NCBI GenBank assembly: GCA_003260075.1
Contig: QLIY01000228.1
Coordinates: 72,501-136,500, forward strand
Length of the DNA: 64,000 bases
Direction of reading: 5' to 3'
DNA from: Phallusia mammillata
Lineage: Eukaryota; Chordata; Ascidiacea; Phlebobranchia; Ascidiidae
Shown here one piece after another: positions 12,169-24,476 of the stretch (positions are counted from its first letter, which is position 1; each line of letters opens with the position of its first letter). Under the pieces are notes generated by a model, which searched no databases, was not told where the DNA came from, and saw only the letters and a list, made by a program, of their open reading frames with translations. Made by a program: the position numbers and the translations under genes.

Positions 12169-13572
12169 GCATCCAGAATATTTGTGTAACACGACGCGTG
12201 TTAAAATATTTTTTACGAACGTCATGTGATAAGATTATCTACTTTTTTGTTCAACGACGAAACAACAACATGCCCAAACAACAGACACAACCTTGAAACA
12301 TAGTTTCATTAAAAACTGCCCAGAATGTCTGCAGGGTACTGCTAACGTTTCAACATTCGCTGTTGCCACCATCAGTGCAGCAATGTACATATGAATAACT
12401 GTCGGAACATGAACGCATTAAGTTATAAATAAAAAGACATTCAATTTACTATTGACAGATTAAAATCTGTTTCAAGGCTGTGCAACATTTAAAAAATTGT
12501 CCAAAAACACTTTCACAACAAAGCAATTTGATAAAAGCGCTTGCAAATGGAAAGTAAGCGGGTTAAAGTACTCAACTACGATTTTATTCTACGTATGTCC
12601 ATCAACATTCGGGATTTGCATGTAAAATCATAACCCTAAGACCCAGTACAAGATGCACCGTCGATTCCCATGCCATATTATCCGCAGTGGAGGATCATAC
12701 GCGAGATTGAGAGAGTATTAAGCTGCAGTGAGGGACACTTGAATTAATAAGCAAGTCAGAAATTAGGTCGTCCGATGCCACTTTAGAAATTAATAATTCC
12801 GTCTTGTGCTATATATGGAACTATATTGATCGGAAATTTTATGTGTTGCTTATATTTGTACAAACATTGGCAAATATTTCATGGTAAAACCAATTTTAAT
12901 TGTTTTGCTGTAATATATTGATATATATTTTACACTAAGGACTTTAAATGACAAAAAGCGTGGTCCAAAACAGAGCTAAAATAATTAAATAATCATTTCA
13001 TGACATCGTATTTTTCATCTATAGATGTTATAATGTACATAACCTAATAGTATTCATATTTGAAAAAACATCGGTAAATATATAGTTCTCAAAATGAACG
13101 CATTTTTATTTGAGGTCTAACAGTTAAATGTTATCTTAAAAAAAAACTCGTTTGGAAATAGGAGCTTAATTTTATGCTGTATAGAATTTGCGTTTAAATG
13201 CACAACAAACAACTTTGAAACATTCTGGAATTGTATGTTAAGGTTTCATTTTATGGAATAAACATTTTTTAAGATATTATATTTTTGCGTCTGATGTCTG
13301 ACATCAGGACAACGATTAAAGTTTCACAGCACGTGGTTTCAGTAAACAATGACGTCTCAATTACGTCACCATCTGGGCAGCAATTAGACATTGTGACGTG
13401 ACAAGATCAAAAGTGATAATCGGCGCAGGTTGATAATCCTGCAGACAGTCTGGGTCAAAAAACTCATCAGCACGACAACATGTAATACACGGATCTGACA
13501 CGCGACAAAAACAACGGTAAAATACACAAAAATAATTAAAAACTGGTTGATTGTGTCTGCAAAGCAGGGACA

Positions 13573-13946
13573 CTGAGAATAGAATGTTTTTGTTTTATTT
13601 TTTTGCCACGATGTAAACGTATTTCATGCAACTTTTCTCAAAATGATACACAGACAGTTTAAACACTTACTTAATTTATGCATTTATTTTATGCTTATTT
13701 ATTTCAGTCACTTTCATTTTTGGGGGTTAGAAAAAAAATACATTTGGAATTGTATCCCCCCCCCCTGAGAATAGAATGTTTTTGTTTTATTTTTTTGCCA
13801 CGATGTAAACGTACTTCATGCAACTTTTCTCAAAATGATACACAGACAGTTTAAACACTTAATTAATTTATGCATTTATGTTATGCTTATTTATTTCAGT
13901 CACTTTCATTTTTGGGGGTTAGAAACAAATACATTTAGAATTGTAC
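13573..13946. repeat. Direct duplication around a 10-C block
   Basis: 13573-13755 recurs at 13766-13946 with scattered substitutions (for example GTATTTCATGC versus GTACTTCATGC). Ten C occupy 13756-13765. Confidence 0.8.
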
Positions 13947-14014
13947 GATTTCGGCGCGTGCCACTTTCGCGCGGCAAGTCGAGCAAAAAATTCGATCCAA
14001 CCGCGCAGCAATTG

Positions 14015-14073
14015 TGACGTCACAAAGCGAAACAATGGCTGAGGAATATGGACAGATTGACGGTGTCGCGCGA
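14015..14073. promoter_or_regulatory. CRE palindrome paired with TCGCGCGA
   Basis: TGACGTCA at 14015-14022 in context ATTGTGACGTCACAAAG, and TCGCGCGA at 14066-14073. This is the second of three such pairs in the region. Confidence 0.5.
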
Positions 14074-14130
14074 CTCCTGTGATCTCGAACGTGGGCGGCA
14101 AAATGAAAGCAAAAGTTTTTTTGTCTTTGC

Positions 14131-14490
14131 GTCGACCGTTCTGTTTGTGTGTTTACCAAATCTGTTGTGTTAAACTTTGCTGTGGAGTTTTCAGATGCTA
14201 ACTTTGCGGGGGTGCCCCTAATTTGCAACTGCGGTTTCGTGTTTAGGCGAAATCGTCTCATATTAAAAACTCATGCGACTTTGGATAAGTAATTTTTCTC
14301 AGCAAGACCCCCCCCCCGTCGACCGTTCTGTTTGTGTGTTTACCAAATCTGTTGTGTTAAACTTTACTGTGAAGATTTCTAAAGCAGAAATTGTGGGAGT
14401 TCCCCTAATTTGCAACTGCGGTTTCATGATTAAGCAAAATCTTTGGATATCAAAAACTTACATGACTTTGAAATCGTATTATTTTATTCT
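14131..14490. repeat. Direct duplication around a 10-C block
   Basis: 14131-14307 and 14318-14490 start identically (GTCGACCGTTCTG) and diverge gradually toward their ends, with ten C between them (14308-14317). Divergence is higher than in most other pairs. Confidence 0.7.
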
Positions 14491-15539
14491 TAACTTACTA
14501 AGGTTTTACACAGTTCTCTCAGCAAAAAAAATCCCTTTTAGTAAAAACATAACAATATAAATTTTTAAAACTTAGATTCAGAACAAAGTTGAAACAAAGA
14601 AGACAGAAATATTTTAGTTATTTTTTTACAACTTCTATTTTCAATTTTTTTTAAACATTTTTTAAATTTTTGCAATATTAATGTGAGAAATATATAGCGC
14701 TGTGTTGGATAGTTTTAATCCAATGCTAAGCAGTAAATCACAATGAGATGATCCGATAATTAATTGCTACTGCAACGATACGGATTAAAAGTTATCAGTG
14801 AAAAGTTTCGATGGAAAATAGGATCAACTAAACAGCTCAGCTGCAGATATTTGTTACGTCATAAACCGCTTTAGTGACGACATAGTGTGAAATTGTCATG
14901 CATATGAGTGGTTTGATAATAGCAACGGGATACTAAGGTGATTTTAAAAACCGAAAAATTGCTTAGATAAAGATATTACTGCATAATGTAACAGCGGGTT
15001 TTTAATCCCACCTTGTCTGGGATTCGAACCTGAAACTCTGGATCCATGTTGCGAAGTTTTCAAATGCGTTTGTTTGCACATGATTTAAATAGGTTATGTT
15101 TGTTTAAATCCGCAAGTGGTGTTTACCTTTGAAACAAGCCAATGAAAAAATTATTCGTAAACGCTACGCAAAACCACTAAATTTATTTCCTCAAATAAAT
15201 TGTGCGACTAAACGGCAAAATTCGACCGCGAATGTGGTCGTGCATTTATAAATATACATGTAGATATATTTATGGGTTAAATAGGTAAATTTTTATTTAG
15301 GTCTAATGTGCATGGTTTGGGCCTCAAGTAAAACAAACTTTTTTGTCTGACTGTTCCCAAAGAATAAATGTAACTATGTCGGTGGTTTCCTAACAAAAAA
15401 AATAGTCAAAATCGGTTTGTCGATCATCACATGCTGCTAGGTTTGAAAAAAAAATATGTATAACTATACGGTTAAAAGCGATTATAACGACTTGTTTATT
15501 TACGACAAGTTCAAATAACCCACATAAATTGCATCCCAC

Positions 15540-15822
15540 AGTTTTGGAACCACTGCACTATAGATGGATGTAATTCATTAGATTTCAACACAGCTGACAA
15601 ATAGAAATACATTAAGGAAAAGGAAACCAATATTTGTCGAGTAAACATGGAAAAATGATGCGCTGCGTCACAGCTGGTCCGAAATGTTGACACAAAATAA
15701 AAAGGCTTGTTACATTTGTAAATGCTGTGTGGCATGTTTGGGCATTAGGCCACATAGATAATGTTTAATTTCGCTTTTTCTCAAATGTTAAATTTAATCC
15801 AGTTATAGCAGTGGTTCTCAAC
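15540..15822. mobile_element. hAT-like transposon termini
   Basis: GGAACCACTG near 15546-15555 is a right-hand hAT-type terminus, and CAGTGGTTCTCAAC at 15809-15822 a left-hand one. They face outward from each other, so they belong to two elements or remnants. The CAGTGGTTCTCAA tip is typical of non-autonomous hAT elements; no transposase is visible. Confidence 0.4.
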
Positions 15823-16296
15823 TTAAGGATGAAGTGAGCATACACAAGAAGCATTTTCGCTTAAAACGTATTTCTTTAAACAGAATTAAAAAAAGTGAAG
15901 TAAGTTAATGCACATCTAAAATTTTAATCTGAAATTCTTTTTCCAGTTTATCCCTAAATATCGTGGACGTCCAGTGGAACACCGTGAAAGCCATCATGCA
16001 AAACCATTGGTCCAGCATAGACCACAATATGAGAACCACAAAGTTATGGAGTAATGAAAAAACTGCGACCATGCTTTCAAAGAAAAACATATAGAAGCAA
16101 TTTTAGGGTTTGGGTCATTTTAGTGCAACGAATTTTTGTTTCTTCGTTGATGCGCACCAGTGTGTTAAACAATTAGGCAAATGGATTTGTATGGAACAAA
16201 TACAAGCATAATTACAAACAAATACAAATGGAGCAATAATTTAACCCACGACAGGTCCCTTAATGAACGTAACAAGAGCAAACAATATATCATTAT

Positions 16297-16500
16297 TACG
16301 AAACAAACACGCTTAGTCACCTGGGTGCTATAAATTATTGACGTAACAAACAGCGCACCACGTGACAATCATTATCACCTAATAACGTCCCCCCCCCCTA
16401 CGAAACAAACACGCTTAGTCACCTGGGTGCTATAAATTATTGACGTTACAAACAGCGCACCACGTGACAATCATTATCAGCTAATGACGCATTATTACGA
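16297..16500. repeat. Direct duplication around a 10-C block
   Basis: 16297-16388 recurs at 16399-16500 with very few changes (CACCTAATAACG versus CAGCTAATGACG). Ten C lie at 16389-16398. Confidence 0.8.
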
Positions 16501-16767
16501 TCGCGTTTCTATTGTTACAAAACAAACAAGTGTCAAAACATATGCCGGTTGTTATGTAAACATGTGCAGACCTGTTGCAGTAATGATCGGTTTCATGCAG
16601 ATTTCACTTGCAAACTTACACAATGCGTGCGCTCTATTGTGACGTAATAATTTATGACGTTGCATCCTAGTTTGTGGTTAATTTGCGCCGGCTCCGCTGG
16701 GGATATGAAATGTAGAACGACAGAAGGTTAGCGACGAAAAATCCGAGCAGGGTTGCACTCCCTATTG

Positions 16768-16791
16768 TGACGTCACACTTGGGTCGCGCGA
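16768..16791. promoter_or_regulatory. CRE palindrome paired with TCGCGCGA
   Basis: TGACGTCA (16768-16775) and TCGCGCGA (16784-16791), eight bases apart: the tightest of the three pairs. Context ATTGTGACGTCACACTT matches the others. Confidence 0.5.
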
Positions 16792-17101
16792 CGACCGAGC
16801 GGGTGCAACGATTCTCGAATGTTGGAAGGTCGAGTTGGATCAATACACGTTACCGCCACTAGCTCCCGTGAGGTCACAAACGCCGATTGATGAGGTCACA
16901 ATGCACATTCAACCTGCATTCATCGTCACAATGCCAACACAAGGATTTCCGAATTTCGGGTTTCGACTCGAATTGGGATTTAAGTAAACTGATACCGAGT
17001 GCATGAAAACAACACTTATGGACAGCTTGACCCATGGGAAGTTGTTAAGTCATAATGACAAGATTGTGATATCACTTATATAAGTTTGTGACCACCAGTT
17101 T

Positions 17102-17325
17102 TTCCTCTTGGTTGATCATGTCGAAACATTTCCGCTCGTTTTCGATAAAAACTGCAGATCTCGGCGATTAACATCTGATTTCGTTCCTGTGAGGATTAAT
17201 TTAACGCCGCCCCCCCCCCCCTTGGTTGATCATGTCGAAACATTTCCGCTCGTTTTCGATAAAAACTGCGGATCTGAGCGATTAACATCTGATTTTGCTC
17301 CTGTGAGGATTAATTTAACGCCGCT
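17102..17325. repeat. Direct duplication around a C block
   Basis: 17102-17209 recurs at 17221-17325 with about five substitutions. Twelve C (17210-17221) include one or two that belong to the flanks, leaving a block of about ten. Confidence 0.75.
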
Positions 17326-17813
17326 AGCAAGGTTTTTGGTGAATTTTAGTTCAAATATTTTTCCTGTTGTAAATTTCAAAAAAAAAATCCAAAAACAGCT
17401 TTAAAGTGGGACAATTATGAAAAACACGATTGTTTAAAACTTGTTTCCCTTACTAAGCAGGCAATACAAAACAATGATAAGATATCTATTTCGTTTTATA
17501 ATTTTTCTTTTACGCCAAACACAAACGTCTTCATAATAGTTAACAACCCACTAACGCCACTAGTGGCAACAACATCGCACGATCTTCTATTTTAGGCGCC
17601 TTTAATATGCACGTGACAATCACCAAGCAACAGCAAGGCTTTGATCAAGGTGTTTGTGCCACAACAATGGCGTGTGTGATGTTTCGAACGAGTTTATTGT
17701 TCCACAAATTAAGTTGCTTAGCCGTTGTCTGTTCTCACCGTAATGCGATTACATCAAAGAGCCGACCTTCGGCGTGACCTCAAGACGACATTAATGCCAT
17801 TATTACGTAAACA

Positions 17814-17821
17814 TGACGTCA
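17814..17821. promoter_or_regulatory. CRE-type palindrome TGACGTCA
   Basis: TGACGTCA in context AACATGACGTCATAATT, preceded by TTACGTAA 14 bases upstream; last member of the CRE cluster. Confidence 0.4.
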
Positions 17822-18836
17822 TAATTCGATTTCAGGTGACCCACGCGCGCACCTGTAGGATTCAGGCGGAAGTGAAGGAAGGTTTTGGAACAACATCAAA
17901 TCTTTTATGCAACAAGATCTAATGTACTAGCTACTGGACTTGTTTTTTGCAACAAATTTAGCTTTAATTTAATTTTGTTAGTAAACTATTTGCAAGTTTC
18001 AGATTACTTATTATGTAATGGCCCCATGCTTATGCAATTACAAGTTATTGATACAGATTGTGCTTAAAACTTGGCGGTAATTATTTTACGTATTAGAAGT
18101 TTATGTAGGATAAACATTGCTGCATGAAATCCAAACCTAACTTGGCATTTTGGCAATAGTGTTTTGCGTTCATATTGTAGGATTTTTATACGTTTTTATT
18201 CTACTGTGCAATCCTATACAATTTTATGAGCTTCGCATATTTGCATCAACTTAAGGTAGATGAAGATTTTGGTTGATTTTTTCCCCTCAATACAATAAAA
18301 CCAAACTTGTCTCCACTCAACTGAAAACAGCAAAACATTCCTATCGACATGTTTTTAATTTGATCGATTCCACACAAAAACAGACCAGCATCGGCATTTA
18401 AAAGCGTTTGGTTAAGATGTCCCATTTCCAGGCCACACAAATCGACAATATTTCAATCTTATCGTTCGCATCAAACAACCACCGACGTTTTCCTCACGCC
18501 TGCTATCACCGACATTTGTCACTTGTTACATCACAATGGGCCCTTATCGCGTCACAGTGCTTTGGAACACGCGTGTCGTATCAAAGCAACTTGGAGTGAG
18601 CAGAGAATTAAGTGTGAGTAGATAAAACTCGTGCTTAAGTGCGCACACTTGACTTATCGCTCACTTTAAGTGTTCCTTGCGATATTTGAGTAATTCGGAA
18701 ACGGTGAGTGTTACTTAGAATAAGATGGATTGTCTCATTACGCTGATAAAGATGTTTTCGTTTTATTTCAGTAAATAAAAAAAAAAGTTAATTTTTTTCT
18801 GCAACACAAAAACAATCCGAAGTAAATTACGCCATG

Positions 18837-19018
18837 GAGCTCTTCTGGCAATTGTCGTTTTTCGAACGAACGATTCGACGTCATATCAATATCTTGCAGC
18901 GTTCTTTGTACTTTAATTAGCTAATACGCGAATTCAGTGTTATTTACCTTGATGAAGGCGACCTGTATAGGACGTCGAAACGTCGGTACAAATACAAAAA
19001 CAATTGCCAGAAGAGCTC
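18837..19018. mobile_element. Inverted-repeat element with hammerhead-like core
   Basis: An 18-base sequence (GAGCTCTTCTGGCAATTG, 18837-18854) returns as its exact reverse complement at 19001-19018. Between them, about 18950-18990, lies TTGATGA, then a hairpin (GGCGACC pairing with GGACGTC around TGTATA), then GAAACGTC. This order (near-CUGAUGA, stem II, GAAA, self-complementary ACGT) resembles the hammerhead motifs reported for Penelope-like retroelements. The first core base is T rather than C, so the assignment is tentative. Confidence 0.4.
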
Positions 19019-21196
19019 TATAGAGTTGATATTATGTCTGGCAGCGACAGCTAATATAGATTAAGCCATATTTTGTCCGAAACAAGTGCAACAATTTACG
19101 GTGCATTTTTTTTTAAGATCAAATAAATTTCCAAAATTCGTTTCAACTTTTATATCAACAAAAACCTTTCTAAAAAAGTCAATTACACACAGACATATCG
19201 GATTTGTAATTCGGGTCGGGTTTGGATTTGGTTTTCGGCGTTAGTTTCAATACTACGGGGTTGATTCGGGCCTGAGTTGCACTCGCCTACATTTATGCCG
19301 CCATTACACCTTAAAGTATCCAACTTTCTCGCTTAATTCGGACTTAAAAACAAAATTATTCGGTTTTAAACCGGGTTCCGGCCATCTTTTAACTTTACCA
19401 CAAATATCAAATTGTCACAAAGTTGGTTTCGAGTCATACGATGTTCGTATTTGACCCAACAGCGCACCACGTGGATAATATTTAACGTGTAAACCACCGC
19501 TAGGTGTCTCTCTCACGTATACGCCGGACAAGTAATTTATATTTTTACTTAAACAGTGTTAAACTGAAACATCACACAAACCAAAAAACAAACAGACGTT
19601 TTCCAGGGTCGCATCATTGTTACAAGAGTCGACATGACAACCTTAATACACGAGGAAAATTAACGACATTTCCCTCAGTTGCACAGACAGCTTATAAATA
19701 AGTGCAAAGATGGAGTAGATCTAAGGTTTTATTCTTTTTCCACTCCCCTAGTTTTGCATACAAACATCAACAAATTAAAACATGTATGAACGCCTCCCTT
19801 GATAAGTTTTAATAAACAATAACACAATGAAGTGCAAAACCCCCAAAAATAAATAAATGTGCTTATTTAATGGTTGAACGCATACCTTGAGGCATATTGC
19901 ACTAAGGGACGATGAAAATCATGACGATAATGACAGGGATCGAGCTCAATTCTCCGAAGGACGAGAGTATGAGAAAAAAATGTTGTGGCATCGATTTCCA
20001 CTGAATACCCGTCGACTGCAATAAATAACAATATATACATGTATAGGAATCATGTTGTCATTATTCTTGTATTTATTGAATTTACCATTTCAATAAAAAC
20101 ACGTGTTTGTTGTTTTATCAGTACTTTAACGTAGCCGTGTAAGGAACCGCGCGACAAAACAATCAACTGGTTCGACTTTGGGCAAGCTGAAACATGCTCA
20201 ACGATAGCTTTCTTTCAACAATGGCAAATCATATTTCATCACAATACACTTATTATCATGAAGAACGTTGGCTTTGTTCAATCTCAGATGAACAAACAAC
20301 AACTATAGGGGAGAATTCCAGGGCCGAAGAGGTCAACTTGAATTTATGTTTGAACACAGAAAGAAACGTTATTACTGTTGCTGTAAACACTTGTTTGTGG
20401 CACACTAGCTGTTGCAGAAAGTTACAAGTTGCATGATATGGCGGAATAAACACGTTTTCAAGTGACCTGTGCATACACGGGCGAGAGAGTAATTGTTTTG
20501 CCGGATTTAAATTAGACCCATGCGAACCAGTGTGAGACGCTTTGAGCGGTATATTCTGAATCTGGGCTTAACCGTTTCATAAATGGAATAGGAATGCAGT
20601 TATTTAGTTGGGTTCCAGGCGTAATGTTGTAGGTATGTTGTAAGCACGCTCCTAGCGACAGTTGTAACCTAAATCCCGAAATATGTGGGAAATCACCTCT
20701 ACCTCGTGACGACACAATGCCTCATGACGTTAACAGCTCAATGCAAATACCCGGGGCAGTGGCAAATAGAAATATGGAATAGCGTACAGTCGCACGCTAA
20801 AACTAACTATGAATGAAAGGGGGAGAGCTACGTAGATTTTAGTTGTAAATATTATGAAGGGAGGTTCTATTGTTTTACACGTTGAAACCCGAAGCTCTAA
20901 TGTTTACAATGCAAACTTCGTCTGGCATTCGAATTCATTCATGAATTTCGCGAAACGTTTGAAACAAGCGTCCAGACCGTTATGGTTTGGATTGGAACGA
21001 GGTTAGTTGTTAAATGCTGCCAGGTCAACTGGGTAAAGGTTTTTAGTAAGTAAGCTTAACACTAATAGAATAATATGCGCTCAAGAGTAAGGATGCATTA
21101 GAATTCGGAATAATGCAAAGCATCTAAATAATAAAATGTAGGAGGTCGGCAAACAGCTAAATCATGCGTGAACCCACTGCAGTTGTACTTAATTGT

Positions 21197-21355
21197 ATAT
21201 TAAGTGGAATATAATAGCAACCATGCGTGGAATGAAACAGTATTTGATAGCAAGTGTTACAAGTAACCCCCCCCCCATTAAGTGGAATATAATAGCAACC
21301 ATGCGTGGAATGAAACAGTATTTGTAAAGTATTTGATAGCAAGTGTTACAAGTAC
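21197..21355. repeat. Direct duplication around a 10-C block
   Basis: 21197-21266 recurs at 21277-21355; ten C at 21267-21276. The second copy carries a ten-base insertion (GTAAAGTATT region), showing that the copies differ by an indel. Confidence 0.75.
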
Positions 21356-21592
21356 CGCAAAGCAAAGAGATGAGAACTAAGAAAAAGTTTTGCACACTTT
21401 AAATGGAAATGTTATAAATGCAATGATTTAAATCAGTCATACTCTGTGTAGGTTATAGTGTTGTAAGCAAGAAGGTTTTTTAGCATTATAGCTTTATCAC
21501 AACGATTTTCATGAGAATAAAGAAAAAAGTGGATGCTTTTGTTTCAGGTTTTGTTAACTCTTTGTAGTCAATGTTGCGCAGGGAATAAAATC

Positions 21593-22901
21593 ATGAAACT
21601 TCTTAGCATCCTCGTCGCAATATTGTTTAACGCCATGCTTGTGACGTCATTGTCGACTATATGCCAACACTTCTCGTTTTCACGACAACAGATCGGGGGA
21701 AACACCATTATCACAACTGCGCACAACATCACCAGAGTTTGTCCGCCGAATAATGTCTGTTTCACGTTTGAGAGCGTCACTGGGGGTATGTTAAACTTTA
21801 TAGAAGTTAACAATCCTTTTTGAAAATCATTTATAGTTAAACAAATGGCTTACTATACATTTAAATTGTATTGTTTACCTTGGGGCTCTAAAAAACGCAT
21901 GCTCAGCGAAAAATGCATGCTCAGTGTATGCTCAGCGATTGCTCGTTGTGGAAATAACCAATAGGGTTATTACCAGCTTAATTCATTTGTTTTAATGACG
22001 CCATTTTTCTGAATGCTGTTCAGATTTGAGCCATCTGCAGGGGAGTTGCGTGGAATCGAGATTTTGCGACGACTGCACGATATTTTCGCCAGAACTCAAC
22101 TACACCAGGTAATGTCCGATGTACGAGTTATACCAAAGTTGTAAGCGGTACATGAAATCAAGTCCGATCATAAAAAAGACACGTCCAAATTAAACCGGAA
22201 AGTTAAACCAATTTGCCAATATCATGTCTTCATATAGATCTTCATAATGTACAGCAAATCAATTCATGCCAAAAAAGTAAATTTACGAATAATCTGACTG
22301 AATTAAAACTCAAGCCTTAAATTGACCCATTTGTTATTAACTTAAACCCAAATATCGCTAAAATGTCCAGACCGCCTTATAATTCTTGTTAAAATATAAT
22401 ATATTCAGCTTTGTCAAAGATCGAGTGCTATATTGCGAAACCATGATGGTTATTGATACGACTGTAATTTGTTTTTACAGTTGCTGCCTCACTTGTTGCG
22501 ACGGAGACATTTGCAACATCAATTCCTGGTTTACCGATTGCCCCCCCACAACTATAACAACTGCAACAAGCACAGTGGAAACTACAGAAAACACGCCAAG
22601 TGCACCAACAACAGGAGAAACAACAACATCAAACATAACAAGCACAGAAGATGCAACAGAAGCAGAAAGCACAACAACCACACAAACAACAACAACATCG
22701 CCAATAATAGCAGATGACAGAGTAACATCAACACCAGAAGTTTCGACAACAGAAGCTCCGTCTGGTAGAAACGACAGTTTTACGACAAAACCGGATATTA
22801 CATGTGGAACACATGGATTGTTGCAGCAGTCGTGTATGCTCAAACTATTTGCATGTTTCGCATTTGTGAAAGCTTTTGTAATGGTTTTGGACACCAGCTA
22901 A
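21593..22901 (+). CDS. Gene A: single-domain Ly6/uPAR-like protein
   Basis: Exons 21593-21785 (phase 1 out), 22024-22108 (phase 2 out) and 22481-22901, all with GT/AG borders. The start gives a signal peptide (MKLLSILVAILFNAMLVTS). Exon 1 carries the first cysteines, exon 2 the middle ones (GSC, CDDC), and exon 3 opens with CCLTCCDGDICN, the CCxxDxCN hallmark that closes LU/three-finger domains. A Thr/Ser-rich stalk of about 90 residues follows (probable O-glycosylation), then a hydrophobic tail near residues CMLKLFACFAF, which suggests GPI anchoring. A TTTGTTTCAG acceptor about 45 bases before the ATG could serve trans-splicing or a 5'UTR intron. It is the simplest member of the cluster; ligand unknown. 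Confidence 0.8.
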
Positions 22902-24034
22902 CTACGACTCTATTCGCAAGAGTCGCAACACCTAATGTGTGGAAATGAAATAGCAATAAGCTCAAGAGAAAGTTCAACCAACGCTGAAACACAAATGACG
23001 CCCACCTATGATATACAACGATTTTGACAACAAGGGATGCCGTCACGATTTCTAGTCTCTGCGCCGGATCGCAACTGGCAACAAGGTGTCAATGGATACC
23101 ACAGGCTTCACGCACGTTTGGAATAGGAAAGGAATCCGGAAAATTCCCTTCGATTCTACCTGGTTTACTACTGCTCCGAGTCTAAAGAGCGCTAATTTCT
23201 GCAGCACAGAGCTCAAATCGTAACGCAAAACAATCAGCCCTAGCGATCACGTGCTTTTAAACTATCATTATTTGATACATTGGTTCGGCTAAGCATCAAG
23301 TGCGGCAGAGTCAGCCAATGAACAGGGTAGTGCAGAAACAATGTGTCATGAAGTTTGACAAAAAACAGCGATGCTCAAACTGTGTGCCGCGAAATATTCG
23401 TTATTTTTAAGTGGACAAATTGGTGTTCAATGACCTGACTATAAAATGTGCATCCTTTACAACGTTTAAAAACTTACTTTTTCGTAAAAAAGAATCCTTA
23501 CCCACCACAATAAAGTTATAAATTAACTTTTTTTCGCCAACTTTTGTTATGTAACTGGTAAATTGTGCCGTGAAAAGAAAATTTAGTTTGTTACCGTAAA
23601 GTTTGATAAGCACAAAAATGAAAACATATTGCAAAATATAAACCACAAAATAATCCCAAGTTTAAGTGTTTGAAAAGTCTATTGAACTAATGAAAGTAAT
23701 AACAATCGGACAATAGGTTTAGTGCGCGTAAAAGGTGACAAAGTATTTACATTGTGTGTGTTTGTTTTGTTCTTATAGCCTCCAATCGCACGTGTTATTG
23801 TTGACAAGAATATATTTCGGTCTACTGTTGTTGGTTGGGCGCATTGGTAAAGTGCACCTTTAGGATTCAGTGCTTAGCGTTCCATTCTGCCACTGTACTC
23901 AGAAAACATTTTGTGTTCATTACACAGTGTTTAACAGAATCAAATAAATTGAAGCATAGAAAAATATAACAAAGATATAAAGTATTTCTGGACAGTGTTG
24001 CATTACTTTGTATAAACAGTGAGCTTCTTGAACA

Positions 24035-24075
24035 GTGAGAACTCGTATGAGACGTCGAAACGTCGGTTACTTAAT
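24035..24075 (+). other. Hammerhead-like hairpin fragment
   Basis: GACGTCGAAACGTCGG here is shared with the core of the 18.9-kb element. It is preceded by a small ACTC/GAGA hairpin, but the upstream CUGAUGA-type box is not recognisable. It abuts the left end of an inverted-repeat element at 24108. Confidence 0.3.
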
Positions 24076-24107
24076 ATTAAAACTGTTGGAACGGCAATAG
24101 TGACACG

Positions 24108-24476
24108 TTAAAATCACAGTACGCCAGGCCTATTGAAGGCATCGTACTGAATCAGTCGGTCACCAAGCATTCCCAGGGCTGACCCCAGCTATGACTTTAT
24201 GTTCATCTTAGCTGATCAATAGTCGAGCTGTTATTGCCCTACTACGAAGCTGCATGACATGTGCAGCATACAAGGCCCGGTGCTTGTTTCGACGGGTGAT
24301 TCATTGTCGTGCCTGAGCAGCTTTAGTTAGTAGACCGTGAGTCCGGGAAAGAACCCTGTCGCGGGTTCGAATCCCACCGCAGACTACATTTTTCTAGCCT
24401 TGCCATTTGGTGGTGAATACTTGGTGACCGGTTGATTCGGTATGGCGCATTCAAAGGGCTTGGCGTACTGTGATTT
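24108..24476. mobile_element. Inverted-repeat MITE with internal tRNA-like B box
   Basis: The left end (CAGTACGCCAGGCCTATTGA, then GAATCAGTCGGTCACCAAG) returns in reverse complement at the right end (CTTGGTGACCGGTTGATTCGG ... CTTGGCGTACTG), giving terminal inverted repeats of roughly 50 bases. GGTTCGAATCC at 24363-24373 is a perfect Pol III B box, with a weak A-box-like stretch upstream. No coding capacity. Confidence 0.6.

Larger units (their letters stand above)
5866..21592. other. Long gene-free region downstream of neurogenin
   Basis: About 15.7 kb in which no frame has the codon pattern, length or splice flanks of a gene. It contains a moderately GC-rich, CpG-rich patch (about 6590-6960) ending in a poly-C block, CRE-type palindromes clustered at 7983-17821, eight contig-end duplications, an AAAT microsatellite, hAT-like termini and an inverted-repeat element at 18837-19018. 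Such a desert next to a neural regulator may hold its enhancers; that is inference. Confidence 0.55.

Noticed and set aside
22475..22894. 139-codon minus-strand frame rich in Val
   Set aside because: It is the antisense shadow of the gene A Thr/Ser stalk (ACA codons read as TGT/GTT).
24363..24373. A functional tRNA gene
   Set aside because: Only the B box is convincing; acceptor and anticodon stems cannot be formed, and the sequence is embedded in an inverted-repeat element.
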